From Emticicia sp043780375 (GTDB lineage: Bacteria > Bacteroidota > Bacteroidia > Cytophagales > Spirosomataceae), in NCBI RefSeq assembly GCF_043780375.1, contig NZ_JAYWCU010000173.1:1-64000 (forward strand): 64,000 nucleotides of DNA, written 5' to 3'. The first letter of the stretch is position 1, and every line of letters begins with the position of its first letter. The notes under the pieces were generated by a model that was not told where the DNA came from, did no database searches, and was given only the letters and a program-made list of their open reading frames with translations. Position numbers and translations under genes: made by a program. Of the stretch, positions 16,134 through 26,344 are shown one piece after another.

Positions 16134-18233
16134 TTATATTCTCTCAACCTTTACTGCCACATTATTAAAAGCAGCATTGCCCGTCAATTCGTCCAAAACT
16201 AACTCGTCGGTCAAATCATTGATGCTCACTCCTGCGTGTTGGATTGCAATATCAAGTTGCACACCTTTTCGGGCATGCCCGTAGCCGTGCGGCATACTCA
16301 CAACTCCTTGCATCATGTGGTCAGTAATTTCGATAGGAAGCTCAATAGTGCCAACTCTCGATGTAACTTTCACTGAAGAATTTGCTTCAAGACTCAACTT
16401 TTTTGCATCTTCCGAATGAATCATTAGCGTACAACGATTACGACCTTTTACCAATCTTTCCGAATTGTGCATCCAAGAATTATTGTCTCTCAAATGTCTT
16501 CTTCCGATTAACAAAAATTCAAAACCATTTTGTAAGTCACTCATATTCAACGACTTACGCAATCTTTCAATATCTTTTACCAAAATTTCGGGAGCAAGGT
16601 TAATTCTTTTTTCTGACGTAAAAAGTCGGTTAGGCAAGCACGACTTTAAAGCACCCAAATCAATTCCATGCGGATTTTCTCTGAGTTTTTGGAGTGAAAG
16701 TCCATAAGGTCCGAATTGCAAACCTAAGTCTAATTTTATTTCAGGAGCTTCTGAAACAAAACCTTCGTTGCTCAAATTCGGTTGATTCATGCGATAAGCT
16801 AATTCTTGATAAATTTCCCAATCGTATTTTGCCCCTTCAGTTTTCGGGAAAAGTGCTTCCGAAAATTTGGCTGTATTTCGAACCGCCAAAACGTGAAAAG
16901 TCATGTCGTAATGTGGCACTTCCAAACCAGTAGCGGGCGGCAAAATAATATTGGCATATTTGGTGCTTTCATTAATGTAAATATCAATCGCAACCATGTA
17001 TTCTAAAGTTTCAAAAGCTTTATCAAGTTGCCCGCCATTGGGTGTAGACAAAATCGGATTTCCGCAACTGGTAATCAAGCATTTTATCTGATTTTCGCCT
17101 TCGGTCAAAATTTCTTCGGCGAGCGTTGCCACGGGCAATTCACCTAAAAACTCGGGCAAACCCCTTACCCTACTTTGCCAACGATTGAAACGATTATCGG
17201 TTTTAGCTCTTGCCAGAAAATCAACGGCAGGAGCAGTAAACATCGCTCCGCCAGTACGGTCAAGATTTCCAGTTAGCACATTTATCGCATTGATAAGCCA
17301 CTGAGCAATACTGCCAAAAGTCTGTACCGATACCCCCACCCTTCCGTAACAAACGGCAGTTTTGGCATTGACAAAATCATGTGTAAGTTGACGAATATTT
17401 TCAGCCGAAATGCCTGTTTGTTTCTCAATTTTTTCGGGTGTAAACTCAGAAGAGATTGTCTTTAAAAGCTCAACTCCATCTGTAAAATCACTTAATCTGC
17501 TTAAATTCACTAAGTTTTCGGCAAAAAGTGTTTGAATTATTGCCAGAAGCAAAAAGGCATCTGTTCCTGGACGAATAAAGAAATGTTGGTCGGCTTTGGC
17601 AGCAGTTTCTGTTAATCGTGGGTCAATCACAACAACTTTTCCACCTCGTTTTTGAATGGCTTTTAAGCGATTTGCTACGTCTGGCACCGACATTATACTG
17701 CCATTGGAAGCAATCGGATTGCCGCCAATAATGAGCATATAATCTGTAAAATCAATATCAGGGATCGGCATCAACATTGGGTGTCCGAACATTTGCCAAG
17801 CAGCAAAATGATGCGGTAATTGGTCAGCAGATGTTGCTGAAAAAAGGCTTTTTGTATGTAATGATTTAGCAAAAAGCGGTGAGTTCATGGTAGTTCCCAA
17901 ATTATGAATCGAAGGGTTTCCTTGGTACATCGCCACGGCATTTTTGCTATTTTTTGATTGAATTTCTTTGATTTTACTCACAACTTCTTCAAAAGCAGCT
18001 TCCCAAGAAATCTGTTGCCAGCCATTTTCAGTACGCTTTACAGGCAATTTGAGGCGATTTGGGTCTTCATAAATATCTTTCAGAGCAACGGCTTTCGGAC
18101 AAATATGTCCACGACTAAAAGGGTCGTTTTTATCGCCTTCTATTTTTATTACAACGCCATTTTCTACTTTTATTTCGAGTCCACACATGGCTTCGCAGAG
18201 GTTGCAAGTACGGAAATGTGTCAAGTTTTCCAT
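16134..18233 (-). CDS. Molybdopterin-dependent oxidoreductase (DMSO reductase superfamily)
   Basis: The 699-residue product carries a [4Fe-4S] site at the N-terminus (Cys10, Cys13, Cys17, Cys45), the large molybdopterin-binding domain with GGNPIASNGSIMSVPD and VIDPRLTETA, and a C-terminal dinucleotide-binding domain ending AAFNNVAVKVE. It belongs with formate dehydrogenase, nitrate reductase and thiosulfate reductase-type catalytic subunits, but the segment SATSADQLPHH (about 132-142), where formate dehydrogenases have Cys or Sec as metal ligand, has neither. No Tat signal is visible, so it is probably cytoplasmic. It is first in an operon with PepSY-TM and TauE/SafE genes. Substrate is unknown. 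Confidence 0.9.
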   Translation of the reverse strand: MENLTHFRTCNLCEAMCGLEIKVENGVVIKIEGDKNDPFSRGHICPKAVALKDIYEDPNRLKLPVKRTENGWQQISWEAAFEEVVSKIKEIQSKNSKNAVAMYQGNPSIHNLGTTMNSPLFAKSLHTKSLFSATSADQLPHHFAAWQMFGHPMLMPIPDIDFTDYMLIIGGNPIASNGSIMSVPDVANRLKAIQKRGGKVVVIDPRLTETAAKADQHFFIRPGTDAFLLLAIIQTLFAENLVNLSRLSDFTDGVELLKTISSEFTPEKIEKQTGISAENIRQLTHDFVNAKTAVCYGRVGVSVQTFGSIAQWLINAINVLTGNLDRTGGAMFTAPAVDFLARAKTDNRFNRWQSRVRGLPEFLGELPVATLAEEILTEGENQIKCLITSCGNPILSTPNGGQLDKAFETLEYMVAIDIYINESTKYANIILPPATGLEVPHYDMTFHVLAVRNTAKFSEALFPKTEGAKYDWEIYQELAYRMNQPNLSNEGFVSEAPEIKLDLGLQFGPYGLSLQKLRENPHGIDLGALKSCLPNRLFTSEKRINLAPEILVKDIERLRKSLNMSDLQNGFEFLLIGRRHLRDNNSWMHNSERLVKGRNRCTLMIHSEDAKKLSLEANSSVKVTSRVGTIELPIEITDHMMQGVVSMPHGYGHARKGVQLDIAIQHAGVSINDLTDELVLDELTGNAAFNNVAVKVERI

Positions 18234-18318
18234 TATAAATTTTTAGTGTTGAATATTGAGGTAAGCAAGTTAGGTGTTTTTTAGGGAATACTTTTCACAT
18301 AAGATAAGAAATTATGTT

Positions 18319-18326
18319 TAAATTTG
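18319..18326 (+). promoter_or_regulatory. Promoter -7 element of the SprT-like gene
   Basis: TAAATTTG matches TAnnTTTG, with a leader of about 25 bases to the ATG at 18357. It lies in the 123-base spacer shared with the divergent oxidoreductase operon. Confidence 0.5.
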
Positions 18327-18356
18327 AACATAATTTTTGTCCTTTTCTCGTAATTT

Positions 18357-19052
18357 ATGTCTCTTTCAAATTTCTTTAAAAAAGTTCAAAAAGTTATAGA
18401 GGCAAATCCTGCGGTATTTAACCTCGACCCACCAACGCCCGCTATTGTAAAAAAAATGCAGGAGATTTTGGAAAAACACGTACCAGAAACTGCCGTAGAA
18501 TATTGTTTCAAATTATGGCAATCACAGCCCTTTTCATTCAAGATTTCTCGTACTCGTAGCAGTTGTTTCGGAAATTATACTTTTCGTGACGGACAGCACA
18601 AAATCACCGTTAATCATGACCTACATCATTATGCTTTTTTGATAACGTATATACACGAAATTGCTCACCAAAGAGCTTGGCTCGACAAAAGCAGGCGTAA
18701 AATTGAGCCTCACGGCAAAGAATGGAAAAAAAAATTTCAGGATTTGATGACACCAATCCTCAATTTAAACGTTTTTCCTGAGAAGGTACTCATTCCCTTG
18801 AGTCAATATATGCAAAACCCTGCCGCCTCGTCGGTGAGTTATGCCCCTTTATTTGAGGCGTTGCGGAGTTTTGATGTGAAAGAAGAGAATGAAGTGTCTT
18901 TGGCAGAACTTACTGACAATCAATGGTTTATGTTTAGAAACAACGTTTTTCAGAAATTAGAAATACGCCGCACGAGGGTTTTGTGTTTGGAAAAAAAATC
19001 TAAAAAACGATATACTATTTTAGCAACGGCAAGGGTAAAGCTTATTCAGTAA
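18357..19052 (+). CDS. SprT-like zinc metalloprotein
   Basis: The 231-residue protein has the zinc protease motif HEIAH (His100-His104) followed by EPHGKEW with the likely third ligand His119, as in SprT/Spartan-like domains. Family members in eukaryotes cut DNA-protein crosslinks; the bacterial versions are poorly studied. The C-terminal zinc ribbon of E. coli SprT, with four Cys, is not evident; only scattered Cys residues occur. It is the first gene of a rightward run ending in porU, but no functional link to secretion is known. It is cytoplasmic as no signal peptide is present. Confidence 0.85.
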   Translation: MSLSNFFKKVQKVIEANPAVFNLDPPTPAIVKKMQEILEKHVPETAVEYCFKLWQSQPFSFKISRTRSSCFGNYTFRDGQHKITVNHDLHHYAFLITYIHEIAHQRAWLDKSRRKIEPHGKEWKKKFQDLMTPILNLNVFPEKVLIPLSQYMQNPAASSVSYAPLFEALRSFDVKEENEVSLAELTDNQWFMFRNNVFQKLEIRRTRVLCLEKKSKKRYTILATARVKLIQ

Positions 19053-19077
19053 ACAGTTATTAGTCAAAAATCAGCAT

Positions 19078-22000
19078 TTGTATCTATTAAAAAAAATATC
19101 GAAATCGAAAATTCGGCAAGCAGCAATGTTCTTCCTTTTTTTGCTATTTCCCTATTTATCCTCATACGCCCAACCTTCCGTACTTTCCAAAGGCGAATGG
19201 TATAAAATAGCCACCACACGTATGGGCGTACACAAAATTGATGCTAATTTTTTGAAAAGAGCAGGCATTGATATTTCAAAAGTCAATCCTCAAAACCTTC
19301 GAATTTATGGAAATGGAGGTGGTTTGCTTCCCCAAGCTAATAATATTCCTCGTCCAACAGATTTAACCGAAAATGCTATTGAAGTTGTTGGTGAAAATGA
19401 TGGAAAATTTGATGCTTCCGACTACATTATTTTCTATGCCGAAAGCACACATCAAGTAATTTACAACACTGATAATCAGCAATTTACTCATCAAAACAAC
19501 CCTTACTCTGATTCTACTTTTTGTTTTTTAAATATTTCTGACACAAAAGGGTTACGCATCAAAAATCAGGCTTTAGTAGCCGCTACAAAATCGGTCAATA
19601 GCTTCGATAATTTTAGTTTTCATGAAATTGACCAACGAAATATCGTTAGTTTAGGTGGTAAAGATTTGGGTGGTTCGGGGCGTGAATGGTACGGCGAGTC
19701 TTTCGGATTAAGTAACGAACAAAATTTCGAGCTAAAAACCGAAGGGATTTTGCCCAATTCTGTCATTAAAATTACTTCTGCTGTATTGGGAACTTCATTT
19801 GTGCCAACCAAAGTCAGTATAAAATTAAATACCGATTCATTGATTGGCACTCAAAATTTAAGAACGATTGGTGCAGGAACTTATGAAGTCAAAGGCAATG
19901 AAAACATTCAAACATTTTCAAGCATTTCCAACGGAAAAAATACTCAAAAACTTAGCTTTATTTTCGATAAAAATGGTCAAAATTCATCAGTTGCTTATTT
20001 GAACTATTTTGAGATTCAAACTAAGCGAAAGTTACAGTTTTATGACCAACAAACTGTCGTTCGTTCGATAGAAAGTTTAGCAAATAAGACCACCAATTTT
20101 GTAATTTCACAAGTGAGTCTTCAACAAAGAATTTGGAATATAACCAATCCTCTGATTCCTGAAAATATTTCTATTCAAACAAACAACTTAGAAGCAAGTT
20201 TTGGCGTAGAAACAAGTGATGTTTTGAAAACTTTTTTACTTTTTTCGGAGAATAATTTAATCGAACCAAATAATATACAAAAAATAACTAATCAAAACAT
20301 TCAACAATCACAAACACCTGATTTGTTGGTAGTTACAGTAAAAAACTGGCGAGAACAAGCAGAAAAGTTAGCAGATTTTCGTAGAAAAAATGATGGTTTG
20401 TCTGTCATAGTTGTGAGTATTGACGAGATTTATAACGAATTTTCATCAGGTAAACCTGACCTGAGTGCCATTCGAGATTTTGCTCGTTTTTTATGGTTGA
20501 AAAATTCTCAAAAATTTAAATATTTATTACTTTTTGGCGATGCTACTTTTGATTATAAAAACATCATTCAATACTCGTCTGTCAACACCAATTTGATGAT
20601 TCCGACTTACGAAAGTCGTGAATCGCTCGACCCAGTAAGAAGCTACGCATCGGACGACTATTTTGGATTTTTTGAAGAAACTGAAGGTCAATGGATTGAA
20701 AATGAAATCGGAAATCATACCCTCGAAATCGGCATCGGACGTTTGCCCGTAAAAACTGAAGACGAAGCAAAAAACGTGGTTGATAAGCTAATTTTCTATG
20801 CTAATAACCCAAAAACTGTTGGTAATTGGCGAGAAAAAATCAGTTTTGTAGCTGATGATGGCGACAATAATATTCACCAAAAAGATGCAGACGATATTTC
20901 AAAACTAACAGCAGAAACAAATAAACACCTGATAGTTAACAAGATATACGTTGATGCTTTTCCGCAAATAGCTACGGCTAATGGAGCAATTGCCCCACAA
21001 GTAAACAAAGCACTCAATAAAGCGGTCAATGAAGGTTCACTTATTATCAATTATAGTGGGCATGGTGGCACAGACGGTTGGACAGAAGAAAAGATTTTGA
21101 CCAGAGAACAAATTCAAAATTGGCGAAATCTGAATAATATGCCACTTTTTCTGACTGCCACTTGTTCATTTGGGCGTTTCGACGACCCTGCTAATGTTTC
21201 GGGTGCAGAAATGGCAATGCTTAGTCCTCGAGGGGCGGCAATTGGCTTACTTACTACCACTCGCCCCGTATATTCTAACACTAATTATTTACTAAATTCG
21301 GCATTTTACAAGGCTCTCTCGACTAAAAATAGCAATAATTCGTTACGTTTGGGCGATATTTTGAAACAAACAAAAAATAATTCTTTTAGTGGTGTAATCA
21401 ACCGAAACTTCTCTCTTTTGGGCGACCCTTCAATGAAATTGGCTTACCCAAAAGACAAAATTGTTTTAACAAAAATTAATGGCCAAAGTCCCGAAAAGCA
21501 AACATTAAAGGCTTTATCGAAAGTACAATTCGAAGGAGAAATTTTAAACTTAGTCAATAGCACTCGCCGAACAGATTTTAATGGAAAAATACTTATTTCT
21601 GTTTTTGATAAACCTTCGGAGGTGAGTACCTTGAATCAGAAAAAAGATGGGAAGTTTTTATACAAAGTTTATCGAAATCAAATTTTTGAAGGAAAAGTTG
21701 AAGTCAAAAATGGTATTTTCAAAGTTAATTTCATCGTACCCAAAGACATAAATTATCAATTGGGGCAAGGAAAAGTAAATTTCTATGCAGTTTTGGCTGA
21801 TAGCACCGCCGATGCGATTGGAAGTTACGGCGAACTAATGATTGGCGGCAGCGAGACAAACATCGAAAGCGACACGCAAGCCCCCAAAATAAGCCTTTCT
21901 GTTGATGGAAACAATGTGCTGAAAGCTGATGTTTCAGACGAAAATGGCATCAATATTTCCCAAGCAGGCATCGGGCATGAAATGCTTTTGACACTCAATG

Positions 22001-22479
22001 ATACCTTACAAATAGTTGCTAATCAATACTTTACGAGTGAAAATGATTATACGAAAGGAATCATCAAATACGCTTTTGGCAAACTACCTGCGGGAGCATA
22101 TACCGTTAAATTAAAAGTTTGGGATACCTATAATAATTCTGCCGAAGTATCGTTAAAGTTTATAGTAGAAAGCGAAAAATTCAAGATTTTGAGCGTTTAT
22201 AATTTTCCAAATCCATTTGAAGAGTTAAGTAATTTTCACATCGAACATAATGCTGAAAATCAAGATTTAACATTCAAAATCGAAGTTTTTGATGGTTTAG
22301 GAAAAGTTGTTTTTGAAAAACACGAAACCTGTTATTCTTGCGACAAAACAGTAAACCTTGGCATGAATATTGAGCCAAAAAACTGGATAAAAGGCATCTA
22401 TTTTTACCGAATTTCTGCCCATTCTTCTACCGAAAACACAACAAGTACCGCATCAGGGAAAATGGTTTTTTGGAAGTAA
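19078..22479 (+). CDS. porU: Type IX secretion system sortase PorU (C25 family)
   Basis: PorU is the cell-surface Cys protease that removes the C-terminal signal of T9SS cargo and attaches cargo to lipopolysaccharide. The 1133-residue product is close in size to P. gingivalis PorU. It has a signal peptide (hydrophobic core ending YLSSYAQ), a long beta-rich N-terminal part, the gingipain-like C25 catalytic core with YSGHGGTDG (His662) and TATCSFGRFDDP (Cys696), and a C-terminal sorting-like domain beginning YNFPNPF. The start is uncertain: TTG at 19078 gives the signal peptide a basic n-region; the first ATG, 19126, removes it. porV lies 200 bases downstream, the usual order. Confidence 0.95.
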   Translation: MYLLKKISKSKIRQAAMFFLFLLFPYLSSYAQPSVLSKGEWYKIATTRMGVHKIDANFLKRAGIDISKVNPQNLRIYGNGGGLLPQANNIPRPTDLTENAIEVVGENDGKFDASDYIIFYAESTHQVIYNTDNQQFTHQNNPYSDSTFCFLNISDTKGLRIKNQALVAATKSVNSFDNFSFHEIDQRNIVSLGGKDLGGSGREWYGESFGLSNEQNFELKTEGILPNSVIKITSAVLGTSFVPTKVSIKLNTDSLIGTQNLRTIGAGTYEVKGNENIQTFSSISNGKNTQKLSFIFDKNGQNSSVAYLNYFEIQTKRKLQFYDQQTVVRSIESLANKTTNFVISQVSLQQRIWNITNPLIPENISIQTNNLEASFGVETSDVLKTFLLFSENNLIEPNNIQKITNQNIQQSQTPDLLVVTVKNWREQAEKLADFRRKNDGLSVIVVSIDEIYNEFSSGKPDLSAIRDFARFLWLKNSQKFKYLLLFGDATFDYKNIIQYSSVNTNLMIPTYESRESLDPVRSYASDDYFGFFEETEGQWIENEIGNHTLEIGIGRLPVKTEDEAKNVVDKLIFYANNPKTVGNWREKISFVADDGDNNIHQKDADDISKLTAETNKHLIVNKIYVDAFPQIATANGAIAPQVNKALNKAVNEGSLIINYSGHGGTDGWTEEKILTREQIQNWRNLNNMPLFLTATCSFGRFDDPANVSGAEMAMLSPRGAAIGLLTTTRPVYSNTNYLLNSAFYKALSTKNSNNSLRLGDILKQTKNNSFSGVINRNFSLLGDPSMKLAYPKDKIVLTKINGQSPEKQTLKALSKVQFEGEILNLVNSTRRTDFNGKILISVFDKPSEVSTLNQKKDGKFLYKVYRNQIFEGKVEVKNGIFKVNFIVPKDINYQLGQGKVNFYAVLADSTADAIGSYGELMIGGSETNIESDTQAPKISLSVDGNNVLKADVSDENGINISQAGIGHEMLLTLNDTLQIVANQYFTSENDYTKGIIKYAFGKLPAGAYTVKLKVWDTYNNSAEVSLKFIVESEKFKILSVYNFPNPFEELSNFHIEHNAENQDLTFKIEVFDGLGKVVFEKHETCYSCDKTVNLGMNIEPKNWIKGIYFYRISAHSSTENTTSTASGKMVFWK

Positions 22480-22679
22480 TTAAGAAAATCTGTTATATTT
22501 GACCTTATTTTTGAAACATTATACGAATTACGAGATTTAGCGGCACATAGTATTAACATATATTTTTCAAGCACTCGTAAATCGCCATTGCACCAAACAA
22601 CCGTTCAAAAATTGTAAATAGAATACTGTAAATACTATAAAAAACCTTAATCAGAAGGTAGAATATTAAAAAGTCTCAC

Positions 22680-23876
22680 ATGAAACGTAAATTATTAACC
22701 GCTTTGGCAAGTGTAGTTTTGATGAATACCTTGACGAGCCAAGCACAAGTAAATAATAAAAGCCAACAAAGAGTTATTGTGCCTGCTGTGCCTTTTCTTA
22801 CTATTTCTCCCGATTCGAGAGGTGCATCAATGGGCGATGCGGGCGTAGCTTCAACACCTGATGCCAACTCAATGTATTGGAATACGGCAAAATTGGCGTT
22901 TATCGATAAAAGCATTGGTTCAACCGTTTCATACACTCCTTGGCTACGCGATTTGGTTGATGATATGGGCCTGATTCATGCTTCTATCTTCAAAAAAGCA
23001 GCAAAAGACCAAGCATTAGGGCTTTCGATGACTTATTTTAATCAAGGCGAGATACAATTTACAACAGCTACTGGACAACCCAACGGAACTTTCCAATCAA
23101 GAGAATTTAATATTGCGGGTGGTTACAGCCGAAAGTTAGGAAGAGATTTTTCGATGGGTCTGAATCTAAAATATATTCATTCAAATCTTATTGGTTCACA
23201 AGTAGTAAATAACTCATCAAGCAAGCCAGCCAATACTGTTGCAGGAGATATTTCGTTCTATTATGTAAAAGAAAAACCAAGTGCAACAAGCAAGGACAAG
23301 GGCGTAATATACTCGGCAGGAGCAGTTATTCAAAATCTTGGTGGTAAAGTAAATTATGGTAGAGATGCTTATTATTTACCTACAAATCTTAAACTCGGTG
23401 GTGGCTTGAATTATAAAATTGATGCCCATAACCAATTCAATTTTTTGGTTGATGTAAATAAACTTTTAGTGCCAACTCCACCTTTGAGAAATAATACAGG
23501 AGTAATCGTGAAAGGAAAAGACCCTCAAACAACAGGAGTTATCTCAGGAATTTTTGGTTCATTCAACGATGCTCCCGATGGATTTAAAGAAGAATTAAGA
23601 GAATTTACGGGTTCATTCGGTGTAGAATATTGGTATAATAATATTTTTGCCGTTCGTGGTGGATATTTTGCAGAAAGCAATGCAAAAGGCGGTAGAAAAT
23701 ATGCAACAATGGGTTTAGGTTTCAGAATAAAAAATAGTTACGGTATTGACTTAGCATACTTAGTACCGACTACACAGGGTAGCCCATTGGCTAATACTTG
23801 GAGGGTTTCATTGATATTTGATATGGAAGCTAAAAAAGTAAGTAATCCAACTGAAGGCACTGGCGTAGATAATTGA
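22680..23876 (+). CDS. porV: Type IX secretion outer-membrane protein PorV (LptO)
   Basis: PorV is a FadL-like outer-membrane barrel that takes T9SS cargo from the SprA translocon and hands it to the PorU sortase. The 398-residue product has a signal peptide ending SQAQ, followed by the hallmark stretch AVPFLTISPDSRGASMGDAG and DANSMYWNTAKLAF. Beta-barrel alternation continues to the end. It sits directly after porU with its own terminator at 23898. Other T9SS core genes (sprA, porKLMN) are not in the window. Confidence 0.95.
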   Translation: MKRKLLTALASVVLMNTLTSQAQVNNKSQQRVIVPAVPFLTISPDSRGASMGDAGVASTPDANSMYWNTAKLAFIDKSIGSTVSYTPWLRDLVDDMGLIHASIFKKAAKDQALGLSMTYFNQGEIQFTTATGQPNGTFQSREFNIAGGYSRKLGRDFSMGLNLKYIHSNLIGSQVVNNSSSKPANTVAGDISFYYVKEKPSATSKDKGVIYSAGAVIQNLGGKVNYGRDAYYLPTNLKLGGGLNYKIDAHNQFNFLVDVNKLLVPTPPLRNNTGVIVKGKDPQTTGVISGIFGSFNDAPDGFKEELREFTGSFGVEYWYNNIFAVRGGYFAESNAKGGRKYATMGLGFRIKNSYGIDLAYLVPTTQGSPLANTWRVSLIFDMEAKKVSNPTEGTGVDN

Positions 23877-23897
23877 GTAATAATAATATGAAATATT

Positions 23898-23937
23898 AAC
23901 GTCAGCAGGATTTTGAATTCTGCCGACGTTTTTTTTT
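23898..23937 (+). terminator. Terminator after porV
   Basis: AACGTC-A-GCAGGATT pairs with AATTCTGC-C-GACGTT (one mismatch, one G-U pair) and is followed by a run of nine T. Confidence 0.85.
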
Positions 23938-23998
23938 AAATTGGTCGCATATTTTAGGGATTTGGGCGTATATTTCTATACATTTAGCCTTTTCTGAC

Positions 23999-24006
23999 TA
24001 AATTTG
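23999..24006 (+). promoter_or_regulatory. Promoter -7 element of the DUF5916 gene
   Basis: TAAATTTG matches TAnnTTTG, about 25 bases before the ATG at 24032. Confidence 0.5.
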
Positions 24007-24031
24007 TTTAAGACAAAAACCATAAGTAAGA

Positions 24032-26224
24032 ATGTTTAAAACCTCTCTGACCGCTACTTTTCTATTTCTAAGCATTTTTTCTTTCGCACAAAAGAAAAAC
24101 GACAAAGTCGAATACCATATTCACCGAGCTACATCGCCCATAAAAATTGATGGTGTTGTTAATGAAAAAGGCTGGGCGGATGCTCAATTAGCTACCGATT
24201 TTTATCAAGTTTTGCCCATGGATACGTCTTATGCAAAAGTACGTACCGATGTAAAAATGACTTATGATGACAAAAATCTTTATGTTGTTTTTACCAATTA
24301 TGACAAACTACCTGGGCCATATATGGTAGAATCTTTAAAACGAGATTTCAATTTTGGCAAAAACGACAACGATTTACTATTTTTAGATACTTTTAACGAC
24401 CAAACCAATGGTTTTTCGTTTGGCTCTAATGCCATGGGAGCTCAATGGGACGGTCTGATGTTTAATGGAAGTAATATAAGTTTGACGTGGGAAAACAAGT
24501 GGGTTTCGGAAGTAAAATATGACGACGAAAAATGGGTTTGGGAATGTGCCATTCCGTTCAAAACCCTGCGTTATAAAAAAGGAATTACCCGTTGGGGTGT
24601 AAACTTTAGTCGTTTAGACTTAAAAACGACCGAAAAATCGTCTTGGGCTCCAGTGCCACGCCAGTTTCCGACGGCATCGCTTGCATATGCAGCTTCATTA
24701 ATTTGGGACGAAGCACCGCCAACGGCTACCTCAAATATCTCGGTTATTCCTTATATTTTGGGTGGAATAAGCCGAAACCAAGACAAAAAGCTTCCAACCA
24801 ATTACAGAGGCGATATTGGCTTCGATGCAAAAGTTGGTCTTACTTCTTCATTGAATCTTGATTTAACGGTCAACCCAGATTTTTCGCAAGTTGAAGTTGA
24901 CCAACAGCAAACAAATCTCGACCGATTTGAGTTGTTTTTTCCCGAAAGAAGGCAGTTTTTCTTAGAAAATGGCGATTTATTTTCCAACTTTGGTTATCAG
25001 AATCTTCGTCCGTTTTTTTCACGTCGAATCGGTTTAAATACGCCCATTAAATTTGGGGCAAGAGTAAGTGGAAAACTCAATAAAGATTGGAGAATTGGTA
25101 TTATGGACATGCAAACTGGAAAAAGTGATGCAGTCTCAAACGCCCAAAACTTTGGCGTAATTGCTTTGCAACGACAGGTTTTTGCCCGTTCAAATATTGC
25201 AGTGATGTTGATAAACAAGCAAACCATTGATTATCAGTCAGTTGCCGACAAAAAAACAGTCAATGAATATAATCGAAACTTAGCGATTGAGTATAATTTG
25301 CTTTCACAAAACAACGCTTGGACAGGAAAACTGATGTATTTTAAGGCATTTAGCCCGAATGCAAAAAAGGATGACGGCGTTTTTGCAGGAAATATATTGT
25401 ATACCAATAAAAGGTTGACGACAGGATTTGAATTTGAGAATGTGGGCAACAATTACACTGCTGAAGTGGGTTATGTACCACGGATCAACTACGGGAAAAT
25501 AAATCCTCAAGTTGGTTATTTGTTTTTTCCAAAATCGAAAAATATTTTGAGCCATGGCCCAACTGCCATGCTGACGCACTATTTTACAAAAGATTTTTCG
25601 CAAGAAACTGAAAATGAAAAATTTATATCCTACCGAATAAACTTTAGAAAAACCAATACCTTGATGGCGTGGGTGGCTCATAATTATGTGTATTTATTAA
25701 GGCCTTTTGACCCAACGAATTTTGCAGGAGTTTTCTTGCCTCGGAATAGTGAGCACAAATGGAATTCTTTTGGACTTGATTACACATCGAAGCCCCAATC
25801 GCTACTTACTTACTTGGTCTCGAGCCGATATGGTGGCTACTATGCCAACGGAACACGTCTCCGCCTTAATGGTGAAGTTGGTTACCGTTTTCAGCCTTAT
25901 GTAGCTATCACGATGAATGCCAATTACAATCATCTGGATTTTAAATCCGACCCTATTTTACCAAAAGAATTGGTCAATAAACAATATAATTTTTGGCTTG
26001 TTGGACCTAGAATTGATGTTACTTTTACAAATAAATTATTTTTCACTAACTTTATCCAGTTCAACAATCAAAACAAAAACGTCAATCTAAATACTCGACT
26101 TCAGTGGCGTTATAGTCCAGCGTCAGATTTATTTTTGGTTTATACCGACAACTATTATTCTGATACTTTCCAAGTTCGAAACCGAGCTTTGGTTTTGAAA
26201 TTTACTTATTGGTGGAATATTTAA
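24032..26224 (+). CDS. DUF5916 outer-membrane protein with CBM9-like N-terminal domain
   Basis: The 730-residue exported protein has a signal peptide ending FSFAQ, then a domain starting near residue 30 with SPIKIDGVVNEKGWADA that resembles carbohydrate-binding module family 9, then a long C-terminal region with aromatic-rich alternating strands typical of DUF5916, including FSQVEVDQQQTNLDRFELFF in part and PERRQFFLENG. The C-terminus ends in aromatic residues and Ile as in outer-membrane barrels. Function of DUF5916 is unknown. A polysaccharide-sensing or transport role is only suggested by the CBM9-like domain. It stands alone with its own promoter. Confidence 0.85.
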   Translation: MFKTSLTATFLFLSIFSFAQKKNDKVEYHIHRATSPIKIDGVVNEKGWADAQLATDFYQVLPMDTSYAKVRTDVKMTYDDKNLYVVFTNYDKLPGPYMVESLKRDFNFGKNDNDLLFLDTFNDQTNGFSFGSNAMGAQWDGLMFNGSNISLTWENKWVSEVKYDDEKWVWECAIPFKTLRYKKGITRWGVNFSRLDLKTTEKSSWAPVPRQFPTASLAYAASLIWDEAPPTATSNISVIPYILGGISRNQDKKLPTNYRGDIGFDAKVGLTSSLNLDLTVNPDFSQVEVDQQQTNLDRFELFFPERRQFFLENGDLFSNFGYQNLRPFFSRRIGLNTPIKFGARVSGKLNKDWRIGIMDMQTGKSDAVSNAQNFGVIALQRQVFARSNIAVMLINKQTIDYQSVADKKTVNEYNRNLAIEYNLLSQNNAWTGKLMYFKAFSPNAKKDDGVFAGNILYTNKRLTTGFEFENVGNNYTAEVGYVPRINYGKINPQVGYLFFPKSKNILSHGPTAMLTHYFTKDFSQETENEKFISYRINFRKTNTLMAWVAHNYVYLLRPFDPTNFAGVFLPRNSEHKWNSFGLDYTSKPQSLLTYLVSSRYGGYYANGTRLRLNGEVGYRFQPYVAITMNANYNHLDFKSDPILPKELVNKQYNFWLVGPRIDVTFTNKLFFTNFIQFNNQNKNVNLNTRLQWRYSPASDLFLVYTDNYYSDTFQVRNRALVLKFTYWWNI

Positions 26225-26344
26225 AAACTTACGATTTACGAATTTCGAGTAAAAATCATATACGTTTCTGATAGTCAGCAATTTATGCATGAATTTAGTC
26301 AAACAATTTACAAATTGTAATTCGCAAATCTTAATTCGAAAATA

